The translations under genes and the position numbers were made by a program. From JAPLST01 sp964397565 (lineage in GTDB: Bacteria; Auribacterota; UBA3054; JAPLST01), in assembly GCA_964397565.1 (NCBI GenBank), contig CAYNJC010000002.1:62001-126000 (forward strand): DNA of 64,000 nt, in the 5' to 3' direction. Within the stretch, counting starts at the first letter, position 1; each line of letters begins with the position of its first letter. Shown piece by piece: positions 17,107-25,945 of this stretch. The notes below the pieces were generated by a model. That model was not told where the DNA came from. It saw only the letters and a list, made by a program, of their open reading frames with translations, and did no database searches.

Positions 17107-17346
17107 ATGATGGACGCGGAACACATTGATGTCTACGCCTTGTTTGCGCGGCGCGCGTGCGCCGTGCAGCCGCTCAAGTTTCGCTGGCAACAGCGGATCT
17201 ATACCGTCCGGGAAGTCACCTATCACTGGGAGACCACCGTCGGCGCGACGCGTTTTCTGCATTTTGCCGCCGTGGATGATGCCCACCTCTTCGAGTTGGT
17301 GCTGAACACCAAAGCCTTGACCTGGGAGCTGCACAACGTCGAATAA
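17107..17346 (+). CDS. Small conserved-looking protein downstream of lexA
   Basis: A 79-residue acidic protein with evenly spread aromatic residues (FRWQQRIYTVREV, YHWETTVG, TRFLHFAAVDD, LFELVLNTKALTWEL), suggesting a small all-beta fold that might bind nucleic acid or protein. The pattern faintly recalls small DUF proteins found near SOS genes, but I cannot assign a family. Only 27 bases separate it from lexA, so co-transcription is likely. Two ATGs three bases apart are possible starts. Confidence 0.7.
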   Translation: MMDAEHIDVYALFARRACAVQPLKFRWQQRIYTVREVTYHWETTVGATRFLHFAAVDDAHLFELVLNTKALTWELHNVE

Positions 17347-17369
17347 TTTCTTTCGCCGCGAAAGAAATT
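17345..17369. repeat. 12-1-12 palindrome, copy 3 (after small gene)
   Basis: AATTTCTTTCGC, one base, then a perfect reverse complement. It overlaps the stop codon of the small gene and ends 3 bases before the stop of the convergent gene. Confidence 0.85.
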
Positions 17370-17372
17370 ACT

Positions 17373-18035
17373 TCACAATTCGTCTAAGCTAATATTCGCA
17401 AACTCGCCCGTGCTGGCCACGCCGCCATATCCCAAATGCACAAACAAGGTGGCCGCGCCGCTGACGTGATTGGTGAACACCAGCGCCTTGGCCCACCAAT
17501 CGGTGCTCTCGCTCATCCACAGCAGCGACTGTTCCGGCTGCGGCGGCAGGAAGAGGGCGACCCGACCGCCAAAGATACTTTTCGGATTGATCGTCGCGGT
17601 TGAGCGCACCCGCGCACTGAGGCGATACACCGTGCCGGACACCAGCGTCACCAACTGGCCCACGCCCGTCAATTGTTTTTGCGGATTCTGAATCTGCAGC
17701 GCCCATTGTGCCGGTTGCGCGGCGATCTGCGTCACCCGGATTTCATTGGTGGCGCGGCCGGCATGTTGCCAATAGTCCCAGCCTTTGAGGCCTTGCGCGA
17801 AATCACCATTCCGCACCAGCGCCGGCTGCGGGCGCGGAATGATATACGGCGCGGGTGCCGCGCGGGCCGGCGCGGGCGCCACCACGGGCTGCGGCCGTTC
17901 AACGCGCGCCGGCGCGGGCAGCTCCAGCAGGGCCGCCGGCTCTTGCACGTAGCGCTGATAGCACAGCAACAAGGCCACCAGCAGGGTCATTCCCGGCAGC
18001 ATCAGCGGCAGAACATTTCGTTGCACAGGGGGCAT
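17373..18035 (-). CDS. Membrane-anchored protein with carbohydrate-binding-like domain
   Basis: The 220-residue protein has an N-terminal membrane helix (PLMLPGMTLLVALLLCY), a Pro/Ala-rich linker at about 35-75, and a C-terminal jelly-roll-like domain. That domain begins NGDFAQGLKGWDYWQ, a typical opening of CBM4/9-type or LamG-like modules, and ends with a calcium-site-like NISLDEL. It likely displays a carbohydrate-binding module on the outer face of the membrane; the ligand is unknown. The ATG at 18035 fits the membrane helix. Upstream in-frame codons run into its promoter. Confidence 0.65.
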   Translation of the reverse strand: MPPVQRNVLPLMLPGMTLLVALLLCYQRYVQEPAALLELPAPARVERPQPVVAPAPARAAPAPYIIPRPQPALVRNGDFAQGLKGWDYWQHAGRATNEIRVTQIAAQPAQWALQIQNPQKQLTGVGQLVTLVSGTVYRLSARVRSTATINPKSIFGGRVALFLPPQPEQSLLWMSESTDWWAKALVFTNHVSGAATLFVHLGYGGVASTGEFANISLDEL

Positions 18036-18061
18036 GGTGGTTGTGTCCAAGTCGTGCCGCC

Positions 18062-18090
18062 ATTGTACCAGATATAGAACTGTGCCACAA
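18062..18090 (-). promoter_or_regulatory. Predicted promoter of the CBM-like gene
   Basis: On the minus strand: TTGTGG, 17 bases, TACAAT with TGG before it. It lies downstream of the terminator of the candidate RNA gene, so the two are separate units. Confidence 0.5.
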
Positions 18091-18116
18091 GTATTCATCA
18101 CTCTTCCGGCACGCAC

Positions 18117-18152
18117 GAATAAAAAGGGAAGGGGCCGCGCGGGCGGCCCCTT
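18117..18152 (-). terminator. Strong intrinsic terminator of candidate small RNA
   Basis: On the minus strand a 10-bp stem (AAGGGGCCGC/GCGGCCCCTT) with a four-base loop is followed by CCC and TTTTTATT. Confidence 0.85.
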
Positions 18153-18259
18153 GTGCGAAAAGCACCTGTGTGTGCGTGTGTGCGGATGTACGTGCGTTAC
18201 GTATGTGCGCGGTGCTTCTCGCAGTAGGCATGCTCTATGGTCGGCTTAATAATCATTAT
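18118..18259 (-). ncRNA. Candidate small RNA (about 140 nt) with own promoter and terminator
   Basis: A consensus-like promoter and a strong terminator enclose about 140 bases with no room for a normal gene. Inside, TGCGAGAAGCACC (18211-18223, minus strand) can pair with GGTGCTTTTCGCA (18154-18166), 12 of 13 Watson-Crick plus one G-U. This gives a long stem closing a CA/GU-rich loop. A 19-codon open frame (ATG at 18256, MIIKPTIEHAYCEKH...) begins about three bases after the predicted start and could be a leader peptide instead. No Rfam family is recognised by eye. Confidence 0.5.
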
Positions 18260-18265
18260 GACACC

Positions 18266-18294
18266 AGTTTACCATATTTGCGCGCCGTTGTCAA
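18266..18294 (-). promoter_or_regulatory. Promoter of the candidate small RNA
   Basis: On the minus strand: TTGACA, 17 bases, TAAACT followed by GGT. Box positions and part of the spacer (ACGG...AAAT.TGG) match the promoter at 30985-31013. Confidence 0.65.
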
Positions 18295-18382
18295 GGGGGG
18301 GGCGAAATGTCCGGTGCCGGCCCATGAGAAGCCGCCCTCAGCGCGGGCGGCCACAGGGAAATCGAGGAAGTATCGCCGCCGC

Positions 18383-21300
18383 TTAATTCTGCCACAGATA
18401 CGCCGGCAGCGTGACGCGCAGATAGTTGGTGGGCCACAGTACCCAGTCCAGATGCGCGGTGAAATACTGATTGGTCATCATGCCGGGGTATGGTGGCGTG
18501 AGTGTGAAGACCATTGGCTGTCCTGCCTCGCCCATTGTGCCCGTCAAGCCGCCATTATCATCCAGTTGCTGTCCGTTCACATAGGCGCCGGCTGCGGTTT
18601 TGCCATCGAAACGTCTGGCCGAAACGATCAGCACGGCGCGCGGCAGAAAAATGTCGCCAAGCTCCGCGGTGCCGCCGGCGAATGGACCGACCACCACTTT
18701 GGCAATCCTTCGCAGCTGGTCTGTGCTGGCTGAGAGGCTGAAGACCGCCTTGCACGGCATGCCGGCGACCGCAAACACTCCGTCTGCACCCGTCTGTGCG
18801 TCTTGATAAATTTGCGCCTTGCCCGGCTCCTCGTTGAACCGTTGCACATTGACGTGCGCGCCCATGATCGGCTGGCCGTCCTCATCCACAATCCGGCCGC
18901 GCAACGTTACACCAGTATCGTCCAGGACGATCTGGCCCACATCCACATTCGCGTCCGTAACCGTCACCGCGCGCGTCATCGGCGTATATCCTTCCGCGTA
19001 GATTGCCAGCAAATATGTGCCAGGAAACACCGGCGCGATGCTGAACTCGCCGGATGAATACAGAGAACTGCCATCCCCCATGCGCAGCCGCGCGCGCACT
19101 AATTGCCCGGTCTGATCAACAAGCGTGCCGGAGACACTGAAACCCGCCGGCAGGACAAACCTGAGTGGCGGGCCATTGGGCAGCACATTCTTCATGATAA
19201 TGTTCGTGCGGATTGCATCCATGATCCGTACATTGATCGTGTACTGCGCCTGTGGATCAAGACCATAGAGGGCAAAGTCGCCGTCTTGCGCACTGGCAGA
19301 CACATACGCATGTTCCGACCCCGCATAGCGGCGATCTTGTGCCTGCGCTGACACGGTTGCGTCTATCCGCGTCCCCTGTTGATCGCGAACGGTGCCGGTG
19401 ATGCTGCTTGCGGCCGCACGCACATCCACCAGCAACATTGTTTCCGTATCGGCGGTGATAACGACATTGGTGGTGAGGCGCATGCGCTTGAGCACTTCCA
19501 GTTTCACGATGTGCGCGCCCGCCGGCACATAGCCGATCTGCCAGTCCATGCCGCTATTTGCAAACGCATACGTGCCGAACCCGAATTGCGCATAGTCTTG
19601 CCATCCCTCAATGCGGACATCCGCGGGCACCACCGCTTCGGAAAAGCGAATGCGCAGCGCGCCCATCTGCGGCAAGGTGATGGCAACCTGGTTGACGGCA
19701 TGGGCACGCGGAGTGAACGCATTGCTTTCCGCGACAACACGCCCGGTGCTGTGCGACTTGAGGATGGCCTTGAGCGGCGTGATATGGACCGGCACATTGG
19801 ACATGACACACACGCCCTCGCACACAGTTCCCCAGCATAAATCGTCGAAGGTGAAGTATATCCCATGACTGCCCGAGGGTCCTTTCAGGTGGACCGTGCC
19901 AAAGGTGAGCGGTCTGCCACTGTGCTCGCGCACGACAACGTTGACGACTGCCGGTGGTGACAACAAAATGATGCAGGGTGTTTTGCTGCTCACCCGGCCG
20001 CGTATGTTCACGTTCATGGTGGCGTAGTCGGGATGAGCGCACGTAAACATTCCTTTCTTTGACTTTAGCCAAAACATCCCGTTGTGGTCCGTCCTGCCGG
20101 AACTCTCCCCGGCATCCGCGGGCGAGACGGTGATGGTCGCGCCCGCCACCGGCAACATGGTCTGCGCATCACGCACAATCCCAGTGATGACGGGTTCCGG
20201 CGTGAACACGACATCAAGGAATGTCTGGTCGCGTGCCGCAACCATGATGCGGCGTTCCTGATCCACATAGCCTGGCACCTGAAAGCGCAACTCATGCTTC
20301 TGTGCCGGCATTGGTTGCGAAAGGTAGCTGCCATCGTTCTCAATCATCAAGTCCACCGCGGTCCCTTTTCCTGATGAAGAATTGCTACCGTCGGCCTTCC
20401 ACATGGTGGCTGTGCAGGTCACATTGGTCAATGGTTTGCCATCAGCGGTGGTGAATCTACCAATCAGTCGCGCGCCCGTGTCATCAATAGTAACCAGCAC
20501 GTATTCCGGCGACGGCTGTGCTGCGTGCCATGGCCCCGCATACGCAACAGGAAAGCCCTTGATCATGCATTTGACAACGAACCGTGCGCCGCGCGGAATA
20601 AAGGAAAATGTAAAATCGCCGTCGGTACCGGAGTTGCTGTGCGCCTGTGGCAATGCGTGCAAACGCACCGGCAATGTGCGCTCCCATGCATCTGGTTCAT
20701 CATGCTCGGTCTCCTCCGCCCAGACATACGCGCCCGACACCGCGCCGCCGGTCGCGTAGCGCACTATGCCTGTTACCGCAATGCCGTGCGCAATCACCAG
20801 ATCAAGTTGGACGTCGCCGTGCGCGGTGTCGAATGGATACTGGTACAGTTCGCACTTGGGAAAGACATCGTGGTGCACCTGCGGATACAGGTTGCTCAAG
20901 CCGGCCGGGACGAAATCGCAAGTGAAATAACCCCGCGCGTCTGTCTGCGCATCGCAGCCAAGCAGGACTGCATATCGGTCCCACCATTGGCGCATATTGG
21001 TGGTGCGCACGCTGACACACGCGTTGCTGACTGGCGCGCCGGTCTCGTCGCATACCATGCCGGATAAACGCACGGTCGCAGCGCGCGTCAGCTCGATGCG
21101 CACCGGTGCGGCACGCCACTCGACGTCGCACGACAGATAGCCTGCCTGCCGCGCCGCGACAAAGACCGGCGCGGGCAGCGCGCCGCCTGCAAAGGCAAAC
21201 GTGCCGTCGGACGCGCTGCGTTCATATCGCATCCGCACGCGTTCATTGTCAAACCATTTGAGGCGCATGCTGGCCCCTTCAATCCCACATTGCGACTGCG

Positions 21301-21496
21301 CATCCACGACCACGCCAACGATGCCGGCGCGATTGGTCAGGCTGTCCAGCATGGGCTGGGACATCTGCTGCCGCCTGCCCGTGACGCCCTGCTTTGGCAA
21401 TCCTTGTTTCTTCACCGCACGCTCAGGTGCCCGCGATGAACATGCGCCCAACATAATGAGCGCGGCAACCACACATGCTATTGTTCGCACACTCAT
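18383..21496 (-). CDS. Very large lipoprotein of carboxypeptidase-regulatory-like repeats
   Basis: A 1,037-residue lipoprotein. The N-terminus (MSVRTIACVVAALIMLGACSS) has a clear lipobox with the acylated Cys at about 19. The rest consists of about nine or ten beta-sandwich modules with the recurring pattern GxVxDxxGxPVxxAxVxV, ending in a short strand that resembles VRGRVVDE. These are CarboxypepD_reg-like modules; GIVRDAQTMLPVAGATITV and LRGRIVDEDGQPIMGAHVNV are the clearest. No catalytic domain is visible. Such proteins are usually surface structural or adhesive elements. It is transcribed alone; the region after its stop has a GCCGCCC/GGGCGGC hairpin without T-run. Confidence 0.8.
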   Translation of the reverse strand: MSVRTIACVVAALIMLGACSSRAPERAVKKQGLPKQGVTGRRQQMSQPMLDSLTNRAGIVGVVVDAQSQCGIEGASMRLKWFDNERVRMRYERSASDGTFAFAGGALPAPVFVAARQAGYLSCDVEWRAAPVRIELTRAATVRLSGMVCDETGAPVSNACVSVRTTNMRQWWDRYAVLLGCDAQTDARGYFTCDFVPAGLSNLYPQVHHDVFPKCELYQYPFDTAHGDVQLDLVIAHGIAVTGIVRYATGGAVSGAYVWAEETEHDEPDAWERTLPVRLHALPQAHSNSGTDGDFTFSFIPRGARFVVKCMIKGFPVAYAGPWHAAQPSPEYVLVTIDDTGARLIGRFTTADGKPLTNVTCTATMWKADGSNSSSGKGTAVDLMIENDGSYLSQPMPAQKHELRFQVPGYVDQERRIMVAARDQTFLDVVFTPEPVITGIVRDAQTMLPVAGATITVSPADAGESSGRTDHNGMFWLKSKKGMFTCAHPDYATMNVNIRGRVSSKTPCIILLSPPAVVNVVVREHSGRPLTFGTVHLKGPSGSHGIYFTFDDLCWGTVCEGVCVMSNVPVHITPLKAILKSHSTGRVVAESNAFTPRAHAVNQVAITLPQMGALRIRFSEAVVPADVRIEGWQDYAQFGFGTYAFANSGMDWQIGYVPAGAHIVKLEVLKRMRLTTNVVITADTETMLLVDVRAAASSITGTVRDQQGTRIDATVSAQAQDRRYAGSEHAYVSASAQDGDFALYGLDPQAQYTINVRIMDAIRTNIIMKNVLPNGPPLRFVLPAGFSVSGTLVDQTGQLVRARLRMGDGSSLYSSGEFSIAPVFPGTYLLAIYAEGYTPMTRAVTVTDANVDVGQIVLDDTGVTLRGRIVDEDGQPIMGAHVNVQRFNEEPGKAQIYQDAQTGADGVFAVAGMPCKAVFSLSASTDQLRRIAKVVVGPFAGGTAELGDIFLPRAVLIVSARRFDGKTAAGAYVNGQQLDDNGGLTGTMGEAGQPMVFTLTPPYPGMMTNQYFTAHLDWVLWPTNYLRVTLPAYLWQN

Positions 21497-21564
21497 GCTC
21501 CGCTATTTATTGCAGCCTGTGTGAACCATCGGCACAAAGCCGGCCAGGTCTCATTCAGCAACTG

Positions 21565-24500
21565 TCAGAACAGCGAATCGGCGGGCGGCGGCGGCGCGGC
21601 GCGTTTGGTACTGCGCTTGGGCTTGACTGCGGCGGTGCGGGCGGCGGGCGCGGCCTCCGGCATCAGCGCGGCAGAGGGCACGACTGGTGCGACAACCGGC
21701 GCGGCGACCGCTGCGGCGGCGCGCTCGCATCGATCAGCTCCGTCAGATCCGTCGGATCCGACGGCGGGAGCAGCGTTGACTGCGGGCGCGGCGACCGGCG
21801 CGGGCGCACGTGGCGCGGTGGCCGTTGCCGCCGCTGGCGTGGCCGCCGCGGCCGGACGCGCGCCGGCGGCCGTGGTGTCAAACATGTCCATCTGATCGCT
21901 GTCCGGCAGGCCCTCGAGCGCGCCGGCCTGCGCCAGCACGTCCAGCGCGGCGCGATTGCAATGCGTTCGGATCTGAAACTCTTCGCGGCTCTTGAACGGC
22001 TCGCCGGCGCGGCCGCGGATCATGTTTTCGGCGGCCGCGGCGCCCAAGCCCGCCAACGCAATCAGGGGCGGAATAATCTCGCCGTTCTCAATCACGCAGT
22101 GCGTCGCATCAGATTTGTAGATATCCACCGGGCGCATGCGGATGCCGCGCTCGCACATCTCCAGCGCGAGTTCATACACGGTCAGGATGTCCTGTTCATT
22201 CTTCGCCAGTTTGCGCCGCCCGGTCGCTTCCAGTTCGTCCATCGCCGCGCGGATGGCGCGCTTGCCGCCGGCCACCACCGGCGCGTTCAGCGCATGCCGC
22301 ATCACGGTGAAGTAGGTCGCGTAAAACGCCACCGGCTGGTGCACTTTGCAGTAGGCAATCCGCAGCGCGTTGATGACATACGCCACGGCGTGGGCCTTGG
22401 GAAACATATACTTGATTCTTTGGCACGACTCGATATACCAGTCCGGCACCTTCTGCGCGCGCATCGCCGAGACATCGTCCGGCTTGAGCCCTTTGCCTTT
22501 GCGCACCTGCTCCATAATCTTGAACGCGCTGAACGGCGCCAGCCCTTTCTCGATCAAGTAATGCATGATGTCATCGCGGGTGCAGATGCACTGTTGCAGC
22601 GTGGCGTGGCCGTTCTTGATGATGTCGCGCGCGTTGTTGAGCCAGACGTCGGTGCCGTGGCTCAGGCCGGAAATACGAATGATGTCGGCGAACGTCTGCG
22701 GGCGCGTGTCGTCCAGCATGCCGCGCACAAAGTCGGTGCCGAACTCGGGAATGCCATAGGTACCAACGCGCGAGCCGATCGCCTTTTCACCCACGCCCAG
22801 TGCTTTCACACCGGAAAACAGCGACAGCGTCTTGGGATCGTTCAGCGGCACTTTGGTGATATCCATGCCGGTATATTCGCTCAACAGCCGGATCTGGGTC
22901 GGATCGTCATGCCCGAGAATATCGAGCTTGAGCAGTTGCTCCTCCATCGCATGGTAGTCAAAATGCGTGGTCTGATTGGCGCTGTCGGCATTATTGGCCG
23001 GATACTGCACCGGGCAGAATTCGGTGATGCGCTTGTGCTGCGGCAGGATGATCATGCCGCCCGGATGCTGGCCGGTCGTGCGCTTGATGCCGACCAGGCC
23101 TTCGATGATGCGATTGACTTCCGCTTGCGGCCACTGTTCGCCGGTCTTCTCCAGATATTTCTGGACAAAGCCGAACGCCATGCGGTCCTGCAATGTGCTG
23201 ATGGTGCCGGCCCGATAGACATGGTCTTTGCCGAATAAATCCTCGATGTAGCGGTGCGCCCGCGCTTGATATTCGCTGGCGAAATTCAAGTCAATGTCGG
23301 GCGTCTTGTTGCCCTCGAAGCCGACAAAGGTCTCGAACGGAATGTCGAACCCGTAGCGTTGCATGTGCGCGCCGCACTGCGGGCAGATGCGCGGCGGCAA
23401 GTCCTCGCCGACCTCGGCTTGGATGCCGTCAAGCGCTGCCGCGCGCGGCTCGCCGCGCTCGTCAAACTGGATGAATTCGGTGTACGAGCATTGCGCGCAG
23501 GCATAGTGCGGCGGCAAGCTGTTCACCTCGGTGATGCGGGCCAGGAACGCCACAAAACTCGAACCGACACTGCCGCGCGAGCCGACGATGTAGCCGTCAT
23601 CCAGTGACTTCTTGACGACTTTGTGGGCCAGCATGTACAGATCGGCAAAGTGATTCTTGACAATGTCGGTCAGTTCGCGCTGCATCCGGCGCGTGACCAG
23701 CGGGTGCGGTTGCGCGCCGTACAGGGCCTGGCAGTGGCGTTCGCACATCTGGCGCAAGTCGTCTTCTGCGCCTTCCAGTTTCGGCGGATGGAACCCGGAC
23801 GGAATCGGCGCGATCTCCTCGACCGACGCCGCAATCCGCTGCGGATTTTCAATCACCACCATGCGCGCCACTTCCGGGCCGAGATAGGCAAACTCCTCGA
23901 GCATCTCATCCGTGGTCTTGAAGTACAGCGGCGTGTCGCCGCTTTCGTCACTTTCCTTGTCGTAGCCTTGGCCGATCTGCAGCACGCGCCGCAGCAGCAG
24001 TTCGTGCGGATCCAGCACATGCAAATCGCCGGTGGCCACGACCGGCTTGCCATACTGCTCACCCAAGGCGCAGATGCGCCGGTTGATCGCCAGCAGGTCC
24101 TCTTCCGACGCCAGCGTGCCTTTGGCCACATAAAACATATTGTTGGCGCGCGGCTGGATCTCGAAGTAATCGTACAGCGCTTGCGCTGCGCCAAACTGCT
24201 GCGCAAACTCGGCCGGCGTAATCTGGGTGAGATGAGCATGCAAGACCAGGCGAAACAATTCGCCGCACTCGCACGCACTACCGATCAGCAGGCCCTCGCG
24301 ATACTGCAGCAGCACATCGCGCGGGATCATCGGTTTGATGTAAAAATATTTGCAGTGCGCCAGCGAGATCAATTCATACAAATTGCGCAAGCCCTGCGGC
24401 GTGCGCGCATAAATAATAATGTGATGGACCGCATTCTTGAACTCGCCGATTTCGTCGCGCGACATGCCGCGGCCGGATTTTTCCTTGCGCGCCAGGACCT

Positions 24501-25713
24501 GTTCAATCTCCGTGCTGAGATGGTTGGCCAAGTAGGCCTCGCTGCCCAGCAACACTTTCACGCCGTGCTTCTTCGCCAACGCATGCGCCTCGGGGAAGGC
24601 ATGCACGTTGCCGTGGTCGGTGATCCCGATCGCCGGGTGCTTCCAATGCGCCGCGCGCGCGACCAGCTCGTCCAGCGCGGTCAAGCCATCCATCTGGCTC
24701 ATCTTGGTGTGGGCATGCAACTCGACCCGATGCGCCGCGGCTGTTTCCTTGCGCAGCGGCCGCTCGATCCGTTCGATCCGCTCAATCCGCACCTCAAGGT
24801 CTTCGCGCGGCCGATCCACCACGCCCGACAACAGCAGCCACTCTCCCACCTGCAATTGCAGCGCCGGCTTTTTCGGGGCATGGTTGCCGTTGCCATTGCC
24901 ACTATAGCGACTGCCGGCAACCCGCAGAAAGCAATCAATCGACGAGCCGTAGTCTGTCAGCGTGCAGCGTTCGAAAAAGGCGTCGCCCTCGGCCGGCCGA
25001 TAGCTGACGACGCAGCCGCGAATCGTGACCGACTTGTTGAGTGGCTTCTCGGCGTGAATGCGTTTGATCTCGGTCGGCTCGCGTGGCGTGACCCGGTTGC
25101 TGTCGAAGACAATCCGCTGGCGTTCGGCCACCGCCTGTTGCTGTTGCACGCGCACTTCAGCGGCCACTTGTTCCTGGCGGCGCTGCAGGTTGGCACTGAT
25201 CTCGGCGCTAAAATCGCCGACCTGCAGTTCGATGCGGCACTCCCCGCCCAGGTCGCGCCGGATGCTCGCCGCAACAATCTCCGCACATTTCAGCTCGCGC
25301 AATTTGCGCACGATGACGTCATTCGCGACGCTTAGCCACACCGTCGTCTGGCGTACTTCCCAACGGCATGGTTCGAGAAAATTGAGTATGCCGCGCGACG
25401 CACAGTGCAGATCGTAACAGACGTCCGGCCAGTGGATGCGCAGGTACTGCTCCAGTGTGATCGGCGTGGCATAGCGCGGCCGCAGGACGACATGTTGCAG
25501 CGTGTCTTGAAAATGCTGCGCGACACCCCGGCGCAACTCCGGCAAGTGCTCCGCCGTGCACGCGTCACGCACCGCCAACACCAACTCGATCGCCCCGACG
25601 TGCGAATCAACGCAGACACGCTCGAGCACCAGCAACTCGGCCTGAACCGCACCCTGGATAACTCCAAGGCGCTCAAGAATGGTAGCAGTATCTATGGCAA
25701 TGATCGTTCTCAC
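21565..25713 (-). CDS. polC: PolC-type DNA polymerase III alpha subunit lacking the exonuclease domain
   Basis: The 1,382-residue replicase has PolC order: an N-terminal domain, an OB fold (about 225-325), the PHP domain from VELHAHTKMSQMDG (about 330), then the palm with GSRGSVGSS (about 708). A PolC-type zinc site (CAQC...CPQC) follows, then the catalytic TPDIDLNF (about 803). In Bacillus PolC the DEDD exonuclease is inserted in the PHP domain after the LYGMEANL-like motif. Here LLGSEAYLANHL runs into a 30-residue linker and then straight to NAVHHIIIYA, so it is absent. After DMFDT (about 1274) comes a 100-residue Ala/Pro-rich tail ending ADSLF, like a beta-clamp-binding peptide. The GTG start fits its promoter. 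Confidence 0.93.
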   Translation of the reverse strand: MRTIIAIDTATILERLGVIQGAVQAELLVLERVCVDSHVGAIELVLAVRDACTAEHLPELRRGVAQHFQDTLQHVVLRPRYATPITLEQYLRIHWPDVCYDLHCASRGILNFLEPCRWEVRQTTVWLSVANDVIVRKLRELKCAEIVAASIRRDLGGECRIELQVGDFSAEISANLQRRQEQVAAEVRVQQQQAVAERQRIVFDSNRVTPREPTEIKRIHAEKPLNKSVTIRGCVVSYRPAEGDAFFERCTLTDYGSSIDCFLRVAGSRYSGNGNGNHAPKKPALQLQVGEWLLLSGVVDRPREDLEVRIERIERIERPLRKETAAAHRVELHAHTKMSQMDGLTALDELVARAAHWKHPAIGITDHGNVHAFPEAHALAKKHGVKVLLGSEAYLANHLSTEIEQVLARKEKSGRGMSRDEIGEFKNAVHHIIIYARTPQGLRNLYELISLAHCKYFYIKPMIPRDVLLQYREGLLIGSACECGELFRLVLHAHLTQITPAEFAQQFGAAQALYDYFEIQPRANNMFYVAKGTLASEEDLLAINRRICALGEQYGKPVVATGDLHVLDPHELLLRRVLQIGQGYDKESDESGDTPLYFKTTDEMLEEFAYLGPEVARMVVIENPQRIAASVEEIAPIPSGFHPPKLEGAEDDLRQMCERHCQALYGAQPHPLVTRRMQRELTDIVKNHFADLYMLAHKVVKKSLDDGYIVGSRGSVGSSFVAFLARITEVNSLPPHYACAQCSYTEFIQFDERGEPRAAALDGIQAEVGEDLPPRICPQCGAHMQRYGFDIPFETFVGFEGNKTPDIDLNFASEYQARAHRYIEDLFGKDHVYRAGTISTLQDRMAFGFVQKYLEKTGEQWPQAEVNRIIEGLVGIKRTTGQHPGGMIILPQHKRITEFCPVQYPANNADSANQTTHFDYHAMEEQLLKLDILGHDDPTQIRLLSEYTGMDITKVPLNDPKTLSLFSGVKALGVGEKAIGSRVGTYGIPEFGTDFVRGMLDDTRPQTFADIIRISGLSHGTDVWLNNARDIIKNGHATLQQCICTRDDIMHYLIEKGLAPFSAFKIMEQVRKGKGLKPDDVSAMRAQKVPDWYIESCQRIKYMFPKAHAVAYVINALRIAYCKVHQPVAFYATYFTVMRHALNAPVVAGGKRAIRAAMDELEATGRRKLAKNEQDILTVYELALEMCERGIRMRPVDIYKSDATHCVIENGEIIPPLIALAGLGAAAAENMIRGRAGEPFKSREEFQIRTHCNRAALDVLAQAGALEGLPDSDQMDMFDTTAAGARPAAAATPAAATATAPRAPAPVAAPAVNAAPAVGSDGSDGADRCERAAAAVAAPVVAPVVPSAALMPEAAPAARTAAVKPKRSTKRAAPPPPADSLF

Positions 25714-25742
25714 GAAACCGTGGCAATGACAATTAACAAAAG

Positions 25743-25771
25743 ACTATACCAAAATCACGCGCCGGCTGCAA
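25743..25771 (-). promoter_or_regulatory. Predicted promoter of polC
   Basis: On the minus strand: TTGCAG, 17 bases, TATAGT with TGG before it, about 29 bases ahead of the GTG start. Confidence 0.55.
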
Positions 25772-25802
25772 TCGCCCCGAAAACGGGGCAGGAAGCAGAG
25801 TT

Positions 25803-25826
25803 GGAAGAATGGAAGAGTGGATGAAT
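25803..25826 (-). repeat. Octamer array, inverted relative of 10929-10968
   Basis: GGAAGAAT, GGAAGAGT, GGATGAAT on the plus strand; the reverse complement belongs to the CCATTCNT family. Confidence 0.7.
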
Positions 25827-25851
25827 GGCCGGACAGCAGCGGCGGCACGCA

Positions 25852-25911
25852 CAAACGACATAAAATGTCGATTGCGCCGGCTCCTTGACTCCTTTACTCC
25901 TTGTTCATTGC
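25852..25911 (+). repeat. Hairpin plus CT-heptad element, copy A
   Basis: ACGACA, five A-rich bases and TGTCG form a degenerate hairpin. It is followed by heptads CTCCTTG, ACTCCTT, TACTCCT, TGTTCAT. Related copies are at 27395-27460 and 27477-27530. Heptads ACCTAAC, ACGTAAA, ACCTAAC also run into the hypD stop (25930-25950). Confidence 0.6.
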
Positions 25912-25945
25912 TGTGCTGCAATCGCTGCCACCTAACACGTAAAAC

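Noticed and set aside
18118..18259. 6S RNA or tmRNA
   Set aside because: The long closed stem is suggestive but the central bubble of 6S and the tRNA-like ends of tmRNA are not visible; kept only as an unassigned candidate RNA.
21475..25335. Long plus-strand frames opposite polC (587 and 570 codons)
   Set aside because: Antisense shadows of a clear replicase gene with catalytic motifs on the minus strand.
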